Origin: Galdieria yellowstonensis
Taxonomy: Eukaryota > Rhodophyta > Bangiophyceae > Galdieriales > Galdieriaceae
Reading direction: 5' to 3'
DNA: 64,000 bases
Assembly (NCBI GenBank): GCA_026122205.1
Contig: JANCYU010000011.1
Coordinates: 119,810-183,809, forward strand
Shown here: in pieces, positions 40,366 to 51,419 of the stretch
Layout: each line of letters starts with the position of its first letter
How positions within the stretch are numbered: the stretch's first letter is position 1
Notes under the pieces: generated by a model
What the model was told of the DNA's origin: nothing
The model's input: only the letters and a program-made list of their open reading frames with translations
Database searches by the model: none
Translations under genes and position numbers: made by a program

Positions 40366-41656
40366 TTATCCCATGAGAGAAGAAATCGACTCTTGTAATG
40401 TTCGTCGTTTGGATTCTTCCCATTGTGCTGTAACGCTGCCAATGTATCTATGCCAAGATATGAATAAAACTTTAAAATAGTTGTAACGGCTATCTTACGT
40501 AGATATTGCCCGAGGTCCTAACTGATTGCGCACGAATACTTTTCTCAATACATTAGAAATAATTTCCGCGGAAAACTTGCTAAGAACTTGAGCGAAATCT
40601 TGATAGAGTAAATAATCAGCCAAGGATACCAAAACTTCTTCTGTTTCAGAAAATCCCATCAATTCCAGCCTGGAAATATATTTAATTGTGAAATAAGATT
40701 GCCAACTGCTGTGGAGTCGCACTAAGAGAGAAGCAAGTAATTTTGTGTCTACAATCCTTCGAGTATTTGCTTCAAATGTGAGATCTGCATCAAGAAGCAT
40801 GAAATTGATATTTCGACATGTTGAGCTTCTCCAAGTTAATAAAACCATCCCATCTAAGTATCGAAACACCTCACGAGCCTTCCAGTAGTTGGTAACATGT
40901 TTTGTCAAGTGACTTAAGAATTCTATCATCCGCACATAGGAAACCTTGCTATAACCAAAAATGCTTTCATTTTTATAAACGCTCATAGCAATCGATCTAA
41001 TGAGTTTTCCAAAGCAGTAGGGATGGATAAGTTGAGAAATTTCTCGCAGCCATTGCAAAAAGAACTCCATTTTGGTAGTTTTTAAAACAGTCAATGCATG
41101 CTAATAGCTCTCTATTTCAAAAACCATGGAGAAAGTGTTTCTTGACAACTTACTTCCTTAGCTATATGGTGTAGGAGGTTTCGGGAAACAAACAATTGTT
41201 CGTCTAGGAGTTTCGTACCTTGTAGTTTGTCATGCAACAATAATTTCAACGAACAAGGCAGGTACGACATAGGAAAAGTATCCAGATGGGCCTAGATAGC
41301 AGTTTTAGACGTGTTTGAAACATAATTTCCACAGTCTGGATGGGATTTTACCTTTTCCAAAGCTACTAGTGTAGCATATAATAGCTTTGATTTGCATGTT
41401 GTAGGATTATCTTTACAGCATTTCTCTAAAAAATGTTGAAGCTTTGGAGTTTCGAAGTATACGTACCCTCTTTATGGTTGCAGGAGTCAGAAGAATTTCT
41501 ATCTGCTCCAGTTGTCAAATATCTACCAAGTATGTTTGAAAAGTTTTTAGACACAGAACATAGAGTTAAAAAATCCTTCAGACACAAGAATCCTGCTATA
41601 TAAATGAGGATGACTTCAGGGAGGTCAGTCAAACACAAGTCAATAGTGGTTGACAT
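40366..41656 (-). CDS. F-box protein of unknown specificity
   Basis: Five exons: 41656-41467, 41425-41352, 41291-41154, 41100-40499 and 40447-40366 (361 aa), with introns of 41, 60, 53 and 51 bp. An F-box is seen near residues 12-45 (DLPEVILIYIAGFLCLKDFL, TLCSVSKNFSNIL), so it likely docks to SKP1 in an SCF ligase. The remaining 300 residues are helical (FGYSKVSYVRMIEFLSHLT, LLVRLHSSWQSYFTIKYI), perhaps an armadillo-like solenoid that binds substrate. Each exon keeps frame only with the stated borders, and the last adds TYIGSVTAQWEE. No family beyond the F-box. Confidence 0.65.
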
Positions 41657-41803
41657 TCGCAACGAAGCACTCAGTAGTTTATTTCATTATTCGACATTGT
41701 CTTTTTCTGAAGCCATAGGCGCCAACAACGAATGAGCTGCCAGAGGCTCATTTTTCTTCCCAAATGTGAAGGAAGGGCTGACGCAGCAGGAAGCATTCCT
41801 CAT

Positions 41804-41815
41804 TTTGGCGCCAAA
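41804..41815. promoter_or_regulatory. E2F-like palindrome TTTGGCGCCAAA upstream of tubulin cofactor D
   Basis: A perfect 12-base palindrome starts 40 bases before the cofactor D ATG. It contains two overlapping, opposed TTTGGCGC words (E2F/DP consensus TTTSSCGC). A half-site, GGCGCCAA, lies about 85 bp further upstream near 41718. Confidence 0.4.
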
Positions 41816-41843
41816 TCCAACAGCATTTCTTTTTGTCCTTTGA

Positions 41844-44800
41844 ATGCAGCAGACTTTGGATGAACTTCTAAAGGAATTGTCATGGATAGACTTTTGTAAT
41901 GTTTCTTGGCCTATAGAAGACTTTGCGAAACAAAGAGGTAAAAAGTACGACGAACTTCAAAAGTGGTGTAGGGCTTGTGACAGTTTCCAAGATTTTTCGC
42001 AGTTATTAGACAGGCAGTTGAGTTGGCTGATTACCGAGCTCGCTTTCAAGACTAAAAGTAGTCTTGAACTTTTGCGAAGCTTTCTAACATCTTGTTATAC
42101 TTCGCAAGTTAGAGACGAGGATCTTACTTACTTTTGTTCACCTTTCATAGCACTTTATCATGTTTCTAAAGTTCGCGGATTCAAATGTATCGCCAAACTC
42201 TTTCCAAGCCAGGTAGACGACTTTTTTACTTTGCTACGAGAGTGGAAAATATTTCAAGAAATTCAAACGTTGGAAAACTTTCCGTGGCAAGTTGCTTATG
42301 TGCTGCTGTTATGGCTCTCGAAGCTATCGCTTCTTCCATTTAGCATGGAAGATTTTGAGGAATCTGTCGAAAGTTCAGATCAAACTGCCTCCATTGCAGA
42401 TATTATTGTCTTTGCAAAGAAAATGCTGAGTGCATCGAGCAAAATTCAATACAGTGCTGCATATTTTCTTGCAACTATATTGACGAGACAGGATATGCAA
42501 AACCAATCAAGAAGTTACTTGGAAGATTTTGTAGCATCTGCGGAACAAGGTGATCGTATAGATATATCGGAAACCTTTCAAATAGGAAATCTTCGTACGA
42601 TTGCTTGGATGTTTGAATTTGGGACGAAAAGCTGCTTTGATGGTATGACAGAACGGCTGTTGTCTACATTCTTAAAGGTGATGAACTCAACAACAAATAT
42701 AACCATCCGTCATTTGTGTGTTAAGAATATTCAGCGCTTGGCTCTTTTGTTTTTACCCAAAAAGGGAGCCTCTTGGTTGCGTAGGAGAAGATTCATTAAG
42801 ATTCATAGTGAACTTTCGAAGGAACCAGCTGAAAGTATAACTCACGAAAGTATGAATGAAGATGCAGTAGATGAAGAAACCGGACGTATTCTAGCTTCCA
42901 TAATGGAAACAATGTTGCAGTTACTAGACGACAAGCACACTGTCACAAGATATTCTGTGGCAAAAGGAATCGGCCGAATATGTATGCGACTTCCAAAAAG
43001 CTTTTCAGATGAAGTTTTGCAAGTACTACTTTCACATGTAGAGAATGGTGTGAGAAAACACTATGGTTATCTTTGGCATGGAGCTTGTCTTACTCTTGCT
43101 GAATGTGCGAGACGTGGCATCTTCGGCGATGAACATCTGAAAGTTATTGTGAAATTTGTTTCCGAAGCATTGAGATATGATTTTGCCAGAGGCTCCGTTC
43201 ATGCAGGATCTCAGGTACGAGATGCCGCTTGTTATGTTTGTTGGGCCTTTGCTAGGAGCTATCATTCTTCAATCCCTCTCGTGTTTTTGAAGGAACTTAT
43301 TATGAACATAGTTTGTGTCGCGTGCACGGATAGAGAATTGAACTGCAGAAGAGCCGCAGCTGCTGCCTTACAAGAACTTGTAGGAAGAACGGGCCTTGTT
43401 TCTCAGGGAATTTCTGTCATTACCACTGCAGACTACTTTACTCTCAGTGATTTATCGGATTCTTATCTCAAAGTTTTGCCTGAAATAGCATTTCTCGATG
43501 ATGAGTGGTATCGACAGGCTTTGATAGATGAATTAGTGCAAAGAAAGATACGACATTGGGATCCAGCGATCCGTCAGTTAGCATCTAGCTCTCTTGCCAT
43601 AGTGATTGCTAAAGACTTTGTCAATATGCGGGACATTTTCGAAACAACTCTGCAACAGTTAGTCGTGGGTATTTACTCCGAGGAACCCGATGTACGTCAC
43701 GGTTCGCTTCTCGCTGTACATAAGCTGTTGCATTCTGTCCAAGAGTTGGTCAATCTGGAGACCGTTATGAAGCCATATTATTCAGAGCTGGTTCGATTTA
43801 TTCAAGAACAAATTGACAATACGAGCTTGGATTTTATTCAAATAGCTGCATGCCAATTGCTCGCATGTTTCTTTGAAGGAAGATTTTTCTGCGAACCAGA
43901 ATTTATAAAGAAGACAGTTGATTTGATGCGGTCAGAAAATAAGAACGTTCAAGACGCTGCTGCTAGCGCTTTTGGCTCTTCTTGTTCTTTTCTTTGTTGG
44001 CAACGCGAAAATGGAACGTTGGATAGTGCCGTTGAACAGTGCGTGGTCGACATGGTAACCAAAATGATTCACTCCATTCGTTGGGAGCAAAATTCGAAGA
44101 TGACCGGTTTCTTAAAGGCACTTGGTTACGTACCAGTTTATATTCTGAATCAGAAGATCACGCAAAGTGACGAAACTTTCAAAGAGGCAATAGTTGCGTT
44201 ATTCTTAAAATTTGGGAAAAGGCCTGATAATTTTGATATTCCAGGAACATTGGAAGAGGACAACGATCAAGTCGTTGAACTCAAAGTCACTTGTATTGAG
44301 TCCTTGACGCATTTTGTCACTCACATCTTGAAATGCACGAATGTCGATAGTATTCTTTGTGATACTGAAATGGCGCAAGTGGTACAATTTCTGTTAGGGG
44401 GAATGGATGACTATACGACTGGTAGTCGTGGCGACATTGGAAGTTGGGTTCGTATGACGAGCATGGAGTGTTTTGGGAAATTGATGATAACCATGAATGA
44501 TCATACGAAATATCGAGTTGAACCGCTTCTTCAAGCTGGAATTCATCGCCTTGTACGAAACTGTTTTGAAAGAATAGACAAGACAAGAGTGCTTGCAGCA
44601 GAAACTTTAAAACTTTTATATGACAATTTAGAGCCATGTTTTATTCAGAAATTTGAATTGGACGTATTAATGGACATTTTGAACAACTTTGAGCCAGCTT
44701 TATTTCTCGATTATGGCCGTCTCTTCCAAAATGGCATTGCAATGCTAAAGAGAAACGGAGCCTTTTTCCTTGCTGTTCTCTTTGGATTTCTTGCGGCCTT

Positions 44801-45386
44801 TGGAGGTAATGGTTCTCAAAATAAGGAGGCACAAAAGGCAATGGAAAGTTTTTTAAAAGATGAGGTCCATGAGACGCCAGAAACAATTACAATGCTTCTG
44901 AAAAACTTGTTCGTTATTCTGACGGTGGATAGTAAAACTCGTCGCAACCTTATACCCATCATTCGAATGATAAGTTTAATTTTAGAAACGACGAAACAAG
45001 TTGAATCGGAAGCTATTTTAAAAGAACTGCTCGTATGTCTCATTCAACGTATGAAAGGTTCAAAGGATATCAACCTGCTCTTGGCTTTTACAGAAATGCT
45101 CGTAGAAGCTTTGGTTCATAAGAGCACCATTGGTCATATCGTTAATCAACGTCTGATGTTCTACTTGATACATCCTTTTGCAAAAGTGCGACAATTTGTT
45201 TCCGACAGACTACAAGTTCAACTGCTTACCTATGAAGACTACTTTGTAGAACTAATGGGTGAGGAAAACTATCAACAAGCGATACAAATTTTGGAACAAG
45301 TAGAATGGGATAAGACCTCCCCAAAGAAACTAAAAGAACATAGGAATCGACTTTGTACGGCTTTCGGTCTAGATCTTCCACTGTGA
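41844..45386 (+). CDS. TBCD: Tubulin-specific chaperone D (cofactor D)
   Basis: Intronless, 1180 aa, the usual size. Cofactor D captures beta-tubulin and, with TBCE and TBCC, builds the alpha/beta-tubulin dimer; it is a HEAT/armadillo solenoid. Recognisable blocks include DTVTRYSVAKGIGRI-like (here DKHTVTRYSVAKGIGRICMR), the hallmark VRDAACYVCWAFARSY, then ELNCRRAAAAALQELVGR and PDVRHGSLLAVHKLL. C-terminal cofactor-D family segments (GSWVRMTSMECFGKL) are present. No targeting signal. An E2F-like palindrome lies just upstream. It converges with the MGRN1-type gene, 39 bp apart. Confidence 0.95.
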   Translation: MQQTLDELLKELSWIDFCNVSWPIEDFAKQRGKKYDELQKWCRACDSFQDFSQLLDRQLSWLITELAFKTKSSLELLRSFLTSCYTSQVRDEDLTYFCSPFIALYHVSKVRGFKCIAKLFPSQVDDFFTLLREWKIFQEIQTLENFPWQVAYVLLLWLSKLSLLPFSMEDFEESVESSDQTASIADIIVFAKKMLSASSKIQYSAAYFLATILTRQDMQNQSRSYLEDFVASAEQGDRIDISETFQIGNLRTIAWMFEFGTKSCFDGMTERLLSTFLKVMNSTTNITIRHLCVKNIQRLALLFLPKKGASWLRRRRFIKIHSELSKEPAESITHESMNEDAVDEETGRILASIMETMLQLLDDKHTVTRYSVAKGIGRICMRLPKSFSDEVLQVLLSHVENGVRKHYGYLWHGACLTLAECARRGIFGDEHLKVIVKFVSEALRYDFARGSVHAGSQVRDAACYVCWAFARSYHSSIPLVFLKELIMNIVCVACTDRELNCRRAAAAALQELVGRTGLVSQGISVITTADYFTLSDLSDSYLKVLPEIAFLDDEWYRQALIDELVQRKIRHWDPAIRQLASSSLAIVIAKDFVNMRDIFETTLQQLVVGIYSEEPDVRHGSLLAVHKLLHSVQELVNLETVMKPYYSELVRFIQEQIDNTSLDFIQIAACQLLACFFEGRFFCEPEFIKKTVDLMRSENKNVQDAAASAFGSSCSFLCWQRENGTLDSAVEQCVVDMVTKMIHSIRWEQNSKMTGFLKALGYVPVYILNQKITQSDETFKEAIVALFLKFGKRPDNFDIPGTLEEDNDQVVELKVTCIESLTHFVTHILKCTNVDSILCDTEMAQVVQFLLGGMDDYTTGSRGDIGSWVRMTSMECFGKLMITMNDHTKYRVEPLLQAGIHRLVRNCFERIDKTRVLAAETLKLLYDNLEPCFIQKFELDVLMDILNNFEPALFLDYGRLFQNGIAMLKRNGAFFLAVLFGFLAAFGGNGSQNKEAQKAMESFLKDEVHETPETITMLLKNLFVILTVDSKTRRNLIPIIRMISLILETTKQVESEAILKELLVCLIQRMKGSKDINLLLAFTEMLVEALVHKSTIGHIVNQRLMFYLIHPFAKVRQFVSDRLQVQLLTYEDYFVELMGEENYQQAIQILEQVEWDKTSPKKLKEHRNRLCTAFGLDLPL

Positions 45387-45425
45387 AAGGGAATGTGACA
45401 AGAAACAGGCAATTCCCTAGTCGTC

Positions 45426-46506
45426 TTAATTGTTTGTTTGACTCCGCAAACCTTTGACTTGTAAAAAAGACTGAACGGATTGACGACATATGGGGCATGA
45501 ATTAGATTGAAAGCGAAGTCTCTGTGCACACTCAGAACAAAGACACATATGTCTACAAGGCAAAAGCGCAGTATCTCTTGGTTGCGATAAGCATATCGCA
45601 CAATTGGCACCTTCGTCTGCATAAGAGGAATTCGATAAGCAGCCCTGCGTTACTGTGCTACCGCTGTCAATGCCGTAGATTTCTTCCAGTTCGTATACAA
45701 CTCCATTTACAAGTATTTTCTGCTTTATAACTTTTAAAGGTAATGCAGCAGAAGATGACTTTTCCTTTTCGTCAAGGGACAAGTAAATATAATATGCCAT
45801 GATCTCTCCATCGGCAGAATTATTGGAACACTTGGTATTTTGAAGCTCCAAGGACTCACTATTTTCAACAGATGACTGCGTATTCTCAATTTTCACTATG
45901 ACCGGATATTCGTCCGTTTGACGATAAATAAGACTTTCCATAGACACTTTGGAAAAGTCAACACCTTCTGATTCTTGTTGACGATAGGTCTGACCGAGTC
46001 CTGCACGAAAGTATTGTACTGAAGGTTTACTACAGTATTTTGAACAAAAAGAAAGCAATCGCTTCTCTTGCAACTCCTTTGCAAAAAAATACGTTGTTAT
46101 TCCACAGTCAACTAAAGTATCAAACTGAAACTGCAAAAGGTAACACTTGGACGCACTGCCTGGAAACAGTTGCAACGAGTTTTTAGAAAGACGAACTACA
46201 TTTCTGACTGTTCGTTCGTGCACTACCGAAGGTGGTGGGAGCTTTAAGTGTCACGAGTAAGTAAATATATCCATATATCGGGAAAACTAACCGGGAACTT
46301 ACTTGTGCTATGTTGGAGCTATAAGGACTCAGACTTTCAAATACATTTTCGCCAACATTCCAAGAAAATTCTGAGTTGCTGAACAATGCACGAGGGTTTA
46401 TTTCAGTTCTTTGAGCAGCATTTTGCGGAGGTCTCGGTCCAAGTGTTCCACTAGGTATGCTACGGTTGGAGGTGCCATTATTCTGGTTGGACCAACTATT
46501 GCCCAT
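45426..46506 (-). CDS. RING E3 ligase of the MGRN1/RNF157/LOG2 type
   Basis: Two exons: 46506-46303 and 46241-45426 (339 aa), with a 61-bp intron. The N-terminus MGNSWSNQ is a good myristoylation signal, as in plant LOG2. Then comes the MGRN1-specific region, ERTVRNVVRLSKNSLQLFPG and LQFQFDTLVDCGITTYFFA. The C-terminal RING is of the C3HC4 type: CAICLSQPRDTALLPCRHMC, LCSECAQRLRFQS, NSCPICRQ. These ligases act at membranes in endosomal trafficking and, in plants, amino-acid export and hormone responses. Confidence 0.93.
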
Positions 46507-46719
46507 AATCCTTCTCTTCCTTCAGTATTCTTCCCAAAAACATAAAGTACAACAACTGCTGATAAGTATATGACGACTTAAAATATTTATTCTACTAGTG
46601 TGTATACCTTATTATTGTTTGATCGATGAACCCAACGACTTAGTGAAAAGTTTGGATTTTCTGTTGCTGTTCATTATTTTTCACACGTCTGCAAGTTCGA
46701 GGCAAAGTTGTACACTCTT

Positions 46720-47544
46720 ATGGAACAACGTTCTTTGCCCTTGAGGTTGGGTTTCTTAGGTGGAGGTGTTATGGCAGAAGCCATCATTCGGGGTATTATA
46801 GAAAAGAAACTGGTGGATGCTTCTTCTGTTACTGTCTATGACGTAGTTGAGTCTCGTCTGGATCTTTTTCAGAAAATGGGAGTAGGGACCTGTAAAAACA
46901 GTTTTGAGATATTGCATGCTGACGTCATCGTTTTAGCAGTAAAGCCTGATGTAGTCTCTGAAGCTCTTAAGTCCATAAAGGACGGATGGAAACCGGAAAA
47001 ACACCTTCTAGTTTCCATTTGCGCAGGAGTGTCGATTGGGACAATAGAACAGCAGCTGGTAAGCAAATCTAGAGTCATTCGAGTTATGCCAAACACTCCG
47101 TGTCTGGTTGGAGAAGCAGCAGTCGCTTTCTCTTGTGGTTCTTGTGCAACAACGGACGATCAAAAAGTAGTGGAAAAGATTTTCTCTTCTGTTGGACTGG
47201 CAAGTTGTGTTCCGGAAAAGTTACTAGACGCTGTAACGGGAGTGAGTGGAAGTGGACCGGCTTATGTTTATATGTTCATTGAAGCGTTGGCAGATGGCGG
47301 TGTACTCAATGGCTTACCTCGGGATGTTTCATTGTCTCTAGCCACTCAGACAGTTTTGGGTGCAGCAAAGATGGTTGCTAGTGGCAACGAACATCCAGCA
47401 AAACTTCGCAATGCAGTGGAATCTCCGGGTGGCACAACTATTCACGGAACTTCTACTCTGGAAAAGCACAACTTTCGCACTGCAGTCATTCAAGCTGTCA
47501 CTGCTGCCACAAATAGAGCAAAAGAACTTGGTGGAAGCAAGTAA
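46720..47544 (+). CDS. P5CR: Pyrroline-5-carboxylate reductase
   Basis: Intronless, 274 aa from the ATG at 46720 (MEQRSLPLRLGF); four codons upstream only TTG. It catalyses the last step of proline synthesis, NAD(P)H-dependent. Rossmann motif LGFLGGGVMAEAIIRGI; substrate region SIGTIEQQL and VIRVMPNTPCLVGEAA; C-terminal dimer signature DAVTGVSGSGPAYVYMFIEA, with PGGTTIHGTSTLEKHNFR close to the end. All catalytic-site blocks are intact. A TGACGTCA inside the coding region (46920) is just part of the gene. Confidence 0.97.
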   Translation: MEQRSLPLRLGFLGGGVMAEAIIRGIIEKKLVDASSVTVYDVVESRLDLFQKMGVGTCKNSFEILHADVIVLAVKPDVVSEALKSIKDGWKPEKHLLVSICAGVSIGTIEQQLVSKSRVIRVMPNTPCLVGEAAVAFSCGSCATTDDQKVVEKIFSSVGLASCVPEKLLDAVTGVSGSGPAYVYMFIEALADGGVLNGLPRDVSLSLATQTVLGAAKMVASGNEHPAKLRNAVESPGGTTIHGTSTLEKHNFRTAVIQAVTAATNRAKELGGSK

Positions 47545-47641
47545 CGACAGCTTTGATGATTGTCCAGTTTTGCAATAAACAAAGGAAAATTTCCCACAAG
47601 TATTATTTGTTTTTGCACAAGTCGATCGATCCTTGAGAAGG

Positions 47642-48627
47642 ATGGTGTTGAGTTCGTTTTGGAAAGGTAAGCTCTTTTTTGAAAGTAGACATGCATATAT
47701 TCATCCAGGTAGAGAAATACATTTTGGAGAGTAAAAAGAATTGGGATCTGTTTTATAAACGTAACGGCATTCGTTTTTTTAGAGACAGGTATGCCTCTGG
47801 ACAGGTTTGGTCGTGAAAGTTGTCTTACAGAAAAAGGTATTGGACTTTGAACGAGACTGGACAAGATGGTTTCTATGATCTTCTCCAAGGTTGGATACGA
47901 GAAGCGGAAAGTCAAGGGCGTCCACTTTACATATTGGAAGCAGGTTGTGGCGTTGGAAACACTATATTTCCTATCCTAGGTTGGAACAACTCTATTCGTT
48001 TCTATGCTTGTGATATTTCCAAAGAAGCCATTGGATTGTTGCAAGTATGTTCTCCTCGGATATATTTTTGCTATTACCTAAGAGTTTTGCATAGAATAAT
48101 CCAGCCTTTGATAGTGAGCGTATCCATTGCCTTGTACTTGACATTTCCAAGGAACCTTTGAGTGACTACATTCCAGAAAAAGAACAAGTCGATGTGGCTA
48201 TTCTGTTTTTTTCGCTCTCAGCTATCGCACCAAAATATCACGAGTTTGTTATTGAAAACGTATATAAAATATTAAGACCCGGAGGTTGGCTACTATTTCG
48301 AGACTTTTGCGAAGGTGACTTGGCACAGACTCGATTCTCCAAAGAGAATCAAGTGGAAGAACAATGGTTTGTTCGTCAAGACGGAACTTTTTCCTACTTC
48401 TTCCGAATAGGTAACGGTGGATATCCAAGTTTATGGTTGGAGGCGGCTAATCATTTTTTTCACTTGTTGTAGAACAAGTACAGGCGATGTTTCAAGCCCA
48501 AGGGTTTAGGACTGAAAGACTGAATACAGTTGATAGAAGTATAGAGAATAGGAAATTGGGAAAGAAAATGAATAGACGTTGGTTGCAAGGTTGCTTTCAA
48601 AAGAAAGACTGCGGCAACTTGTCGTAA
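47642..48627 (+). CDS. METTL6/METTL2-type tRNA m3C methyltransferase
   Basis: Five exons: 47642-47666, 47713-47788, 47837-48044, 48095-48410 and 48473-48627 (259 aa), with introns of 46-62 bp. The spliced N-terminus reads FWKEKYILESKKNWDLFYKR, the hallmark of METTL2/6/8, followed by FFRDRYWTLNE. SAM-binding motif LEAGCGVGNTIFPIL, acidic site YACDISKEAI, then VDVAILFFSLSAIAPKYHE, RPGGWLLFRDF and QWFVRQDGTFSYFFR. These enzymes make m3C32 in serine or threonine tRNAs. Three of the four junctions rebuild conserved words, which supports them. Exon 1 is just 25 nt long. Confidence 0.92.
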
Positions 48628-48692
48628 GAGACTCGAACATTCATATTCTCCTTTTGAGCCAATTTGGCTTGTCGTCGTCGTTGGTTGGAGAA

Positions 48693-49034
48693 ATGCCTAA
48701 ACTGTTTGAGATAACGGAAGATGCCTTTTTGGAACCAAAAGAGCCAACAGCTATAGAAAAATTTCAGGCTCGGTTTGAAGAATTTAAAGAAGTTATCACT
48801 GAATCAGATACTTATCAACGAACTTCAGAGATTGTGGAATCTGTTGCTCATTACTCCAAAAGATTTTTACGCTTTACTGGCAATTTGGCTTGGATTGGTG
48901 CAACCTCAGCTCTTGTGTTGGTAGTTCCTTTGGTATATGAAATTGATAAGGAGTTGGGTGCTTCTGGAGGCTTGGAAAGTGCTGGTTCCACTGGGGACGC
49001 CGCCGGTAGTACGACTCAGCCTTCTGCCAAGTAA
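48693..49034 (+). CDS. TOM22: Mitochondrial import receptor TOM22
   Basis: Intronless, 113 aa. One membrane helix (GNLAWIGATSALVLVVPLVY, then EIDKE) matches the invariant TOM22/TOM9 segment with its helix-breaking Pro and following Glu/Asp. The cytosolic N-terminus is acidic, as in the fungal/animal receptor rather than the short plant TOM9: FEITEDAFLEPKEPTAIE, then FEEFKEVITESDTYQRTS. The C-terminal 30 residues (Gly/Ser/Ala-rich) face the intermembrane space. It starts 66 bp after the METTL6-type gene on the same strand. Confidence 0.88.
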   Translation: MPKLFEITEDAFLEPKEPTAIEKFQARFEEFKEVITESDTYQRTSEIVESVAHYSKRFLRFTGNLAWIGATSALVLVVPLVYEIDKELGASGGLESAGSTGDAAGSTTQPSAK

Positions 49035-49252
49035 TAATAGTTTTTACATGGAGCGAAACGAACAATTGGTTATCTGCTAGTTGGTTTCCAAAATATGTCT
49101 ATTGGTAGTAGTTTTCACTGTATTGTTGTTGGAAGCAATTCAATTTTGTGTGGAGGTGATAGAAGAAGGAGAGTGAACTAGAAAATTCATTTCTCGTGTT
49201 GGAAATCTCATAAAATAGTCGAAATGTTTGAAAACGCTAAAGGAAAAGTTGT

Positions 49253-51134
49253 TTAGTCGGTATCACTTATATCTTCCTCCATGATTTCTTGCAGAATTCC
49301 GGCCTTTCTAAGAAACTCTTCCAAACTCAACGACACACGATATTGACCACTTAACAGTCTCCGCAAATCTTTCAACCACGACCTAGTAGAAAGTCTATCT
49401 ATCAACCAAATACAAATAAATACACGAACCAAAGTATACAAAGATGTATACTTTGCAGCGTCTTCGTCTACAGGAAATTTGTTTGCTAATAGACACTGAA
49501 CACTGTTTAAATCTTTCATCAGGGAGCCAAGTAACTGGGAATGAAATACGTCTTCATCCAACACGAGATCCTTCCAAGCATAAGGACCTGCCAATGGAAG
49601 CAAAAGTTCCATTATAGAATATGTATGATAAGAAGACTTGGCAGTTTCAGGTAACGAAAACTCCTTACTCAATTGTAATAACAAGGCTTTGACGATATTC
49701 CGTTTGTGACCTGTTGACTGAACCAATCGCCTTATATATATGGAAACTCGTCCCAGAGACCGAATACATCTCCAACTAAACTGCAAGAATTCTTCCGCTT
49801 CCTTACGCAAACAACGCTCAAGACATTGAGTCCATATCAGATGTGCCAATTCATTTCTATCCCAAAGGTGCTCGATAGAAGGCACTGGTCGTTCCTTGTT
49901 CTGATCGACTACACTCGAAGAAGAAGACTTGGAACCTTTCTTTGGCTTGTTTAGAGAAACAATTCTGGAAAGACACTGATGGAACCAGTTCAAACCAATT
50001 TCCAACTGAATAGAACAGGCATAGATAATCATTTCATCCGAAGACTTGCGCATATATTCGACTACTACTTTTACAAGCGATTTGAATTCCTTGCAAAAGC
50101 TGGAATGACAAAAGAAATAATCAGAAACAGCATCCAACTTTTCAGACTTTTCCAAACATATATGTAGTACTACATTAAGTTCCATAAGTAAGGGAAATAC
50201 GGGCTCCTCGATGTTATTATTGCCTATAAATATTGCTATTTAGTTGGCGCTACTTGAAAAATTTTCTCTTCCAACCTTCTGCATCTACTATTTTATGAAT
50301 AAGGATTTGTATCAACTCGTTGTCTAGGCGTTCCAATAGATGAGTGGGAAAACGTGGCTCTAAAATTAGCACAAGATCGAGCAAGAATTCAATATGTTCA
50401 ATAAAATGAGTCCAAAGACTACTCAAATGAGATGGATCCTCTTCTTCTCTTTCTTCTTTCCAAAAGTCGATGATGTTGTTGGAAAAAGATAATATTCGAT
50501 CGATGCGTCGCTGCAAAAACTCATTGCTCATGGCGCTGTTTTGTAGAAATTTTTCAAGTTCTTTGCCTTGCAACTGGTATATCTGCAAGGTAACCAATCG
50601 AGCGTTGGTAGAAACCATATGCTCTGGATGGTCAACTAGTTGAGTCGCCAGTTGATACAGAGGAAAAGATTCAGTGGAAGGATCATATAGAAACGCTAAT
50701 ATTTCCTCGTCTAGGACAGAAGTTGTTGCTTTCAAAAGATCTACAAAGTGAGAAGCAACTTCTTCGTTATTCAAATCAAAAGAAAACTCAAGTATTTGTT
50801 TGAAACTATCCTTTGAAACGATTCCAATAAGCAAGGACTTTTCGTGGATATTTTGTAAAAGAAGAGACAATGACGATAGAACAGCGTTCTGAATGGCATG
50901 ACTCGTAGGAAACTGCTTTAAACACTCGAAAAAGTGGCTGATGACGTCGCTTTCGAAGAAAACGATCCACAAAGACTGATTGTCTTGTTGCTTATAAACT
51001 GGTACCCCAGCAACTTGTTGGACCAAGTCACATAGTTGGCTATCAGTTGGAGCAACGCCTTGTCCCTTTTCTCGGTAGCCAACAAAACTAACGAAGCGCT
51101 CACACAACTGGCGATAATCTTCCTTAGGGTTCAT
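49253..51134 (-). CDS. CLEC16A/Ema-like FPL-domain protein
   Basis: Two exons: 51134-50276 and 50223-49253 (609 aa). The FPL domain of CLEC16A is visible at about residues 170-200 (FPLYQLATQLVDHPEHMVST, then NARLVTLQIYQL) after a helical N-terminus (AIQNAVLSSLSLLLQNI). CLEC16A/Ema promotes endosome-autophagosome maturation and mitophagy. The two open frames were joined by a 52-bp intron, donor GTTGGA after DAEG, acceptor ATAG; a nearer GTAGCG donor would make a 30-bp intron out of frame. The second exon holds helices and a Ser/Lys linker. The start ATG is MNPKEDY; the longer frame begins TTG. Confidence 0.72.
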
Positions 51135-51419
51135 CGAAAAAGAATTTTGATACAAAATCTTCCATTTCAAAAATACAAATCTCTATTTATAAAACTTAAC
51201 TTGGAAACTGACTAATTATATACAGTTAGATTTATTCCCAGGTTCACCACTTGCTACACTGAAATATTTGTACTGAAAAAGGACTCTGATCAATTGAGAC
51301 CTAAACAACACGACCCCCTAACAGGCAAATACACCCAAACAAATATCAACTATTCACTTGAGAGTTGCAATCATATTCGACACAAAGTGAACAATCTTCT
51401 ACATCTTGTTATAGCTAGT

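Noticed and set aside
46920..46927. TGACGTCA site
   Set aside because: It lies inside the P5CR coding region, so no regulatory meaning is claimed.
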